This document shows, in pieces, positions 58,830 to 64,000 of a stretch of 64,000 nt of DNA. The notes under the pieces were generated by a model. The model made no database searches. It saw only the letters and a list, made by a program, of their open reading frames with translations, and was not told the DNA's origin. The number at the start of each line of letters is the position of its first letter. Positions within the stretch are counted from its first letter, which is position 1. The translations under genes were made by a program, and so were the position numbers. Source of the DNA: Babylonia areolata. Lineage: Eukaryota > Mollusca > Gastropoda > Neogastropoda > Buccinidae. The stretch spans positions 13,898,078 to 13,962,077 of the forward strand of contig NC_134891.1 of NCBI RefSeq assembly GCF_041734735.1, written 5' to 3'.

Positions 58830-59789
58830 GTAAGATGTGAAGCACTTTGTTCAGCATGATCGTGAGTGTTTATTGTGATCAACAATGTTGTCATATATTG
58901 AGTCTGTTTTGTCAGGTGGCCCCATGTGGTAGTCAGAATTTATTTTTCAGACACAGATATGGTGCATACAGCCGGTAAGATGCAGGGGTAAGATTTCAGT
59001 AAAAGAGTAGCACCACATATGCTGAAAACTATGATAAGCATATGCAAATGATTGGCTGGACAGTCACCCCTACACTGTGAATATATCTGTGGTCGAAAGT
59101 GAAGGCTTACAACACATAAAATTATACTGAAAAAATATACTTCGTTGTTCAACCAGCTCAAAATAATAATCTATACATTCCATAATTTCGAAAGTGCTTT
59201 CAACAGAAAGCTCAGTCAACTTCCTTTCACAAAAAAACTAATCTGGTTTATGTGCTTTTAGCAAAAAATATAGCCTGTAGAATTTTTTTGTTAATTTATA
59301 CATATTTTCACTGAAAATTCCTTGGCAGAAGCCTTCAGCAGGATTTATATTTCCCTGGCAGTAAATGGGTTAATAAAATGTAAAATACAAAACTTTTTTT
59401 CACCCAATTTTCATCATTTGCATCTATTCATCCCCAGCTTTCTCCACATTGAAAGTCACTGTCAGGCTTCACAAACTATGTTTTTGGTGCTGAAAGTGAC
59501 AAACCACCTGCATTTCCCCTTGTCTCTGGCAGTTACTACTGAAGCATGGAGGGCCCTTATACATAGGAAGTACAGTGGACATAGAATTACAACTGTTTCT
59601 TGGGGTCTGCCTGATTTCCCCCATGTATTGGATGTCCCTGCACTGGTCAGTGTTGAGAATTACTCACTCTGCTATTTCCACTTACCATGTAATATGAAGC
59701 TGTAGTGGGTACCGTTTTTTTCTCAGACGGCTGTGCCTCCATTGTTTCTCCTGATTTCCTCTTGCGTTGCTCCACCATCTTTTTGTGCC

Positions 59790-59950
59790 TTGCACCTGTT
59801 GACCCAACAAAATTTTGTTACGCAACTTATAACCCACCAAAATTTTGTTACGCACCTAATAACCTATCTACATTTTGTTACACACCTAATAACTCATCAA
59901 TATTTTGTTATGCACCTATTAACCCACTGACATTTTGTTATGCACCTTTT
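59790..59950. repeat. 30-bp minisatellite, about five units
   Basis: Units such as AAAATTTTGTTACGCACCTA followed by ATAACCCACC, 30 bp each and drifting along the array. Because 30 is a multiple of three, one frame reads a ten-residue repeat (NFVTHLITHQ). Confidence 0.85.
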
Positions 59951-59959
59951 ACTGGTAAC

Positions 59960-60360
59960 TCACTTAGTACTGCTACTTTTGTTTTTGATGGCATGCAGGC
60001 AAGAGTACAGGAAAATACTGACATGTTGGATCCATTCCCTGTGGTAAATGGAGTGAAGCAGGGCTGCGTCCTGGCACCCACACTGTTCTCCATTCTCTTC
60101 TCTGCCATGCTGATTGACACCTTCCAAGACTGACTGGGGCATCTACATTCAGTTTCGCACAGATGACAAACTTTTCAACTTGCGGTGACTCCACACCAGG
60201 TCCAGGGTGTTTGAGAGAGTTCCTCTTCACTGATGACTGTGCGCTTGCTGTACACACCCATGAGGACATGCAGTTCATTATGGACAGGTTCTCAACCTCC
60301 TGCAGGCGCTTTGGACTCACCATCAGCATCAGCAAGACCGAGTCCATGTACCAACCAGCT
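59960..60360 (+). mobile_element. LINE reverse transcriptase fragment
   Basis: Contains GMQARVQENTDMLDPFPVVN, GVKQGCVLAPTLFSILFSAM, then in another frame FLFTDDCALAVHTHEDMQFI and MDRFSTSCRRFGLTISISK. FTDD is the catalytic motif. It is the same family as 30130-31745, whose matching part (MTISLGKTE) overlaps the end. Breaks near 60132 and 60210. It stops abruptly at the DIRS element. Confidence 0.75.
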
Positions 60361-61400
60361 AGCGATATCTTTCTTGTAATTCTCATTGAGGGAGATGAGA
60401 AGGCGCCTCTGAGAAGAACGCCTATGGCGAGACCTATTGCAATAGTATTTGAGGCACCGAACGGGGCAGAGATGCCTATCTTCATCATCTTGTGCCAGAA
60501 TATCAGACAAAGGTCTGACCCTCAGAGAGGGGGAAGGGACCTCGGGGTCTTGGTTCTTAGCCAGAAACTCTGGAAGGAAACGAAGAGTGATGGAACCATC
60601 TCTGTGGAATGCTAGATCTTGTGGCATACCACTAAGACCATGAATCTCACTTCTACGACGGCCCGTGGCCAGCAACAGAAGGAAAGTGGTCTTGAGAGTG
60701 AGAAGGTCAAAAGGAATAGTCCCCAATGGCTCAAAGGGCTGTTTTCGAATGAAATCCAGCACCAGGAACAAGTCCCAGAGGGGCACTCTTCTGGGATTCC
60801 TAGCTTCCTTCAGAGAGGCGCCCCTAGCCACTTCTCTGAGCAGGAAATCAGCTTCAAAAGCAGGACCACCTAGCTGTTTGATAGTGGTACAAATGGCAGA
60901 CCTGTACCCTCTCACAGAACTAGCAGACAGGTTGAGAACCGAGGAGCAGTGAGCCAGAAAGTTGGCCAGCTGCATGCTCGTAGGGTTAGTAGGGGGAATG
61001 TTCTGAGCTGTACACCAACTCAGCCATTTCTTCCATCGAAAGTCATACAAAGTCTCTGTTCCCTCCCTCCTGGCTTTGGAGACTATGGAGAGGAGGTCGG
61101 AGGAGGCACCCCCCTTGGTCAGCGCGGCCGACACAGAGGCTGACCGAGGGGTGGAAGACTTCAATGGTGATGCTGACAGATCCGCCCGCACAGCAGCCAC
61201 GCGTGCAGGTGGAGCATTTGAGGATTGGAGTGAGGAATGCCCGAACGAGGCTGCCTCAGCAGATGAGGTTTGGTTTCCAGTTCCAGTGGTGGAACATGTG
61301 TCAGGGACTGAAGGACCGGAAACCAGGGCTGGGCTGGCCATTTCGGCGCAATGAGGATCATCTGCGGGCGTTCCAACCTGGCTTTCCGTATCACCTTGGA
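60361..61400 (-). CDS. DIRS tyrosine recombinase region; fossil part
   Basis: The visible part of a YR-type recombinase: ETLYDFRWKKWLSWCTAQNI, SVRGYRSAICTTIKQL, then a helix-rich core with LLLATGRRRSEIHGLSG, where the Arg of the R-H-R-Y set is seen, and DRHLCPVRCLKYY. The frame overlaps the RT ORF. DIRS elements use such a recombinase in place of an integrase. Confidence 0.75.
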
Positions 61401-63047
61401 CAGGATTGGAAAGGGAGGAAACGCGTAGGCAATCAGACTGCTCCAGTCTAGAGAGAGAGCATCCACTGCCCATGCTTCTGGGTCGGCGACTGGAGAGACG
61501 TAAGTGGGAAGTCTCTTGCTGAACCTTGTCGCAAACAGGTCCACCATCGGCCGGAACCACTGTTCCCACACTCCTTGCAGGGTGTCCTTGTCCAGGGTCC
61601 ACTCTGTGTGCATGACACTCTTGGACCTGCTGAGAGCATCTGCCAAAATGTTGTCTTTCCCTGCTATGTGTCTCGCTGAAAGTGCAATGCCCCTGCTGTG
61701 GCACCAACGGAGGAGAGCCTCGGTCCGCAGAGAGAGGTCTGCCGAGTGCGCTCCCCCCCCTTTGTTCATGTAACATGCGACTGTTGTATTGTCCGTGAAC
61801 AAGCGAATGGTCTTGCCTTTGGCCTCCGCTATGAAGTGCTGGAGAGCCCTGCGAACTGCCTCCAGTTCCAGAACATTGATGTGGCATAGGCGCTCCTCCG
61901 GGGACCAAGTCCCTGCTGCATGGAGTGAGTCCATGTGGGCTCCCCAGCCCATGGAGGAGGCGTCTGTGAATAGTGCCACCTGAAGAGTAGGTGGGGCTAT
62001 GGGCACCCCCTGTGTCAGAAGAGGGGTGGTTAACCACTCTGATGTCACCTCGAGGAACCACTCGCCCAGACATATCCGGGTATCCCATGGCTGAGTGCTC
62101 TGGGACCACCGTAGCCTGAGTGCCCTCTGAAGAGGGCGCTTGAGAACCCTGCCCAGAGGGATGAGAGGTGCCATGGACTCCATCATGCCCAGGAGGGAAG
62201 AAAGTGTCCGCGCTGTTGCTTGGGAGGAATGGCGCAAGTGGTTGAGGAGGCCTGCCAGACGGTCCCACCGATCTGGCGTCGGAGAGACTATCATGGACCG
62301 CGTGTCGAATCTCATCCCTAAGAAGTCGAAGGACTGGCTCGGGGACAGATCACATTTCTCCTGGTTCGTGATGAAGCCCAGTTGGGAGCACAGGTCTAGA
62401 AGTCTGGCTGTATGACTCTGGCACAGAGCCTGTGACTGGGCCAGAATAAGCCAGTCGTCCAGGTACACACAGAGCCAAATGGACTCCGACCGGACGATTG
62501 ACACCAATTCCCGCACCACCTTGGTAAACAGGAAAGGGGCAAGGGACAGACCAAATGGGAGGACAGAGAACTGGAACACTCTGTCCCTCCACACGAACCT
62601 CAGGTACCGGCGGGATGCCGGGTGGATGAGGATATGGAAATAAGCATCTTTCAGATCGATGGACGTCGCCCAATCTCCCCGTTGCATGGTCTCCCGAATC
62701 TGTGCCTGTGTGTCCATCTTGAATTTCATCTTGGGGAGGAATCTGTTGAGGGGGGACAAGTCCAGGACTGGTCTCCACCCTCCGGAGACTTTTGGAATCA
62801 CGAACAACCGGCCGTAAAAACCGGGGCCCGGGTCCGAGAGTTGAGATATCGCCCTTATGAGGAGTAGGTGCGATATCTCTTTCTCTAAGACGCTCTCCTG
62901 CTCCATCGAGCTGGGCACATAAGGAGGAGGAGTGGATCTTAGAGGGGGGCGGTCCCCCACCCAAGGGAGCATGTACCCCGACTCTAGCACCGACACAATC
63001 CAGTCGTTGAGTCCCAGAGCACGCCACTGATGAGCGTGCCGGGACAA
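61161..63047 (-). CDS. DIRS reverse transcriptase and RNase H; fossil part
   Basis: About 628 residues. RT motifs: KEISHLLLIRAISQL, DLSPLNRFLPKMKFKMDT, SIDLKDAYFHILIHP, PFGLSLAPFLFTKVV, and catalytic YLDDWLI. RNase H: VALFTDASSMGWGAHMD, NVLELEAVRRAL, LFTDNTTVACY, GKDNILADALSR. The frame is open throughout. Confidence 0.85.
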   Translation of the reverse strand: MSRHAHQWRALGLNDWIVSVLESGYMLPWVGDRPPLRSTPPPYVPSSMEQESVLEKEISHLLLIRAISQLSDPGPGFYGRLFVIPKVSGGWRPVLDLSPLNRFLPKMKFKMDTQAQIRETMQRGDWATSIDLKDAYFHILIHPASRRYLRFVWRDRVFQFSVLPFGLSLAPFLFTKVVRELVSIVRSESIWLCVYLDDWLILAQSQALCQSHTARLLDLCSQLGFITNQEKCDLSPSQSFDFLGMRFDTRSMIVSPTPDRWDRLAGLLNHLRHSSQATARTLSSLLGMMESMAPLIPLGRVLKRPLQRALRLRWSQSTQPWDTRICLGEWFLEVTSEWLTTPLLTQGVPIAPPTLQVALFTDASSMGWGAHMDSLHAAGTWSPEERLCHINVLELEAVRRALQHFIAEAKGKTIRLFTDNTTVACYMNKGGGAHSADLSLRTEALLRWCHSRGIALSARHIAGKDNILADALSRSKSVMHTEWTLDKDTLQGVWEQWFRPMVDLFATRFSKRLPTYVSPVADPEAWAVDALSLDWSSLIAYAFPPFPILSKVIRKARLERPQMILIAPKWPAQPWFPVLQSLTHVPPLELETKPHLLRQPRSGIPHSNPQMLHLHAWLLCGRICQHHH

Positions 63048-63098
63048 GTTTCCTACTTGGAGGGGCTGAACGACTGGCGGTGCTGAATCGGGGCCCAG

Positions 63099-64000
63099 TC
63101 ATTGGGGGTGCTGCCTTCTGGCCTTGGGCATGGCCGGACGGCTTGGACGGCCATGAGGTGGTTTGTTCCTCTGCCGCTGATTCTGAGCACGCCGCTTTGA
63201 CTTAGGAGGCGAGGTATATGGAGGAGCCCTGGTGGCGGGTCTCTTCAATGGCATAGAACCCTGGCGCCCCTGGGAGGATTGGGCTAAATATGAGGCCACC
63301 TCCCGGTTTGTCTCTGCCCTGTGGCTGACAAAATGCGGCGCATACTGGCCGAAGAGGGAGTGCTGCTGTGCTGGGATGGACCGCAGGGCAGCCCTCTCCT
63401 CTACTGGAATGTTAGAGAGGCGGAGAACAGCATCCCGCCGCGCTAGCACCGTATTGAAGTGAAGGCTGGTAGCTGCGTCTGCAGCTGCCGTGAGACCAGA
63501 CGCTACTCGATTGCCAAAAGTGTTTAACCTCGGGTCTGAGAAGAGGCCAGGCAGGCCAGAGGAAGGAGACTCCGTGTCCTGCTGAACTGGACGTCGTTCC
63601 CACAGCTCACTGGCTCTGTGGAGGAACACGTCAAAGAAGGTATAAGCCGTGGAAACCTCGAGGAGGCAGCGGCGGGCCAGTTTGTCCCACTCTGCAAATG
63701 TCTTAAAGGGAAGAGTAGCTGAGGTGGGGAAGGTGGTGCGCTGTGAGACCAACATCATGTCCTGCGCGGAGGGCTCTGCTTCCCTGTAGGCAGGGTGGTC
63801 CTGTGTGTACCAGGACCACACTCCTCCCTTAGAGGGATCTTTAAGGAACTTGCCTGGGGCAAAAGCGCCCGGGGCAGAGAGGGACTCCCTGCCTGGAGGA
63901 GGGATGGAAGCAGCACCCCTGACGGTGCGGGCTGGCTTATTAAGCCACTCCTGAGCCATTTCTGGCACTCTGAGTCGCCTTGTGGTTCTGGAGTTAGAGT
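63099..64000 (-). CDS. DIRS gag-like ORF (partial at the window edge); fossil part
   Basis: Open from the edge to 63099, about 300 residues. It contains FKTFAEWDKLARRCLLEVST, RASELWERRPVQ and a basic Pro-rich C-terminus (KSKRRAQNQRQRNKPPHGRP). Its position before RT and its composition fit the structural protein of DIRS elements. There is no zinc knuckle. Confidence 0.7.
   Translation of the reverse strand, partial: SNSRTTRRLRVPEMAQEWLNKPARTVRGAASIPPPGRESLSAPGAFAPGKFLKDPSKGGVWSWYTQDHPAYREAEPSAQDMMLVSQRTTFPTSATLPFKTFAEWDKLARRCLLEVSTAYTFFDVFLHRASELWERRPVQQDTESPSSGLPGLFSDPRLNTFGNRVASGLTAAADAATSLHFNTVLARRDAVLRLSNIPVEERAALRSIPAQQHSLFGQYAPHFVSHRAETNREVASYLAQSSQGRQGSMPLKRPATRAPPYTSPPKSKRRAQNQRQRNKPPHGRPSRPAMPKARRQHPQ

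Larger units (their letters stand above)
60361..64000 (-). mobile_element. DIRS element: gag, RT/RNase H and tyrosine recombinase; fossil
   Basis: Minus strand, beginning beyond the right edge of the window. Order: gag-like ORF, RT/RNase H ORF, then tyrosine recombinase in a frame that overlaps the end of the RT ORF, an arrangement known in DIRS elements. It ends where the LINE at 59960-60360 begins; no terminal repeat is seen on that side. The three frames visible are long and open, so the element looks young, though not whole in this window. It is the fuller relative of 39503-41497. Confidence 0.85.

Overview
This is a eukaryotic, metazoan window made almost wholly of transposable elements and simple repeats. 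The mix suggests a mollusc, most likely a marine gastropod: RNase H-bearing LINEs, L2-like LINEs with tRNA-headed SINEs, DIRS elements, Gmr1-like and Mag-like Gypsy elements, and above all a RAG1-like transposase of the kind described from the sea slug Aplysia. That placement is inference. I see no complete host gene, no genuine tRNA or rRNA gene and no CRISPR.

Layout. 0-13 kb: SINE copies, a decayed L2-like LINE (3.9-7.0 kb, +), remains of two minus-strand LINEs (7.0-9.2 kb) and a head-to-head pair of unknown repeats built on CCACGATTTCTC (11.0-12.2 kb). 13-22 kb: two broken Ty3/Gypsy elements, one with integrase before reverse transcriptase, the other with short LTRs and an intact 5-bp target duplication; a TTAA-ended MITE follows. 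22-31.7 kb: LINE fragments of at least four kinds, a tRNA-headed retroposon, a Gypsy integrase fragment and two near-identical copies of a hairpin-headed repeat, one of them inserted in a LINE. 31.7-39.4 kb: mostly unrecognised sequence plus an L2 3' end split by another LINE. 39.4-44.5 kb: the RAG1-like transposase, interrupted near its start by a 2-kb DIRS element. 45-55.4 kb: a minisatellite and a CR1/L2-group LINE split by a nearly intact 6.0-kb I-group LINE with a perfect 13-bp target duplication. 55.8-57.1 kb: a GC-rich insertion ending in a DIRS terminus and flanked by 38-bp direct repeats. 57.5-60.4 kb: weak candidate exons, L2 and SINE pieces, a LINE piece. 60.4-64 kb: a DIRS element (gag, RT/RNase H, tyrosine recombinase) on the minus strand, running off the end.

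The most interesting object is the RAG1-like gene. Its N-terminal part carries the CRLCG and two further CxxC pairs in the arrangement of the vertebrate RAG1 non-core region. Its C-terminal part shows an acidic residue followed 19 residues later by CxxC, then H-x4-H, then a glutamate cluster, which matches the catalytic and zinc ligand layout of the RAG1 core. It is a pseudogene here, but it joins both halves of RAG1 in one molluscan transposase.
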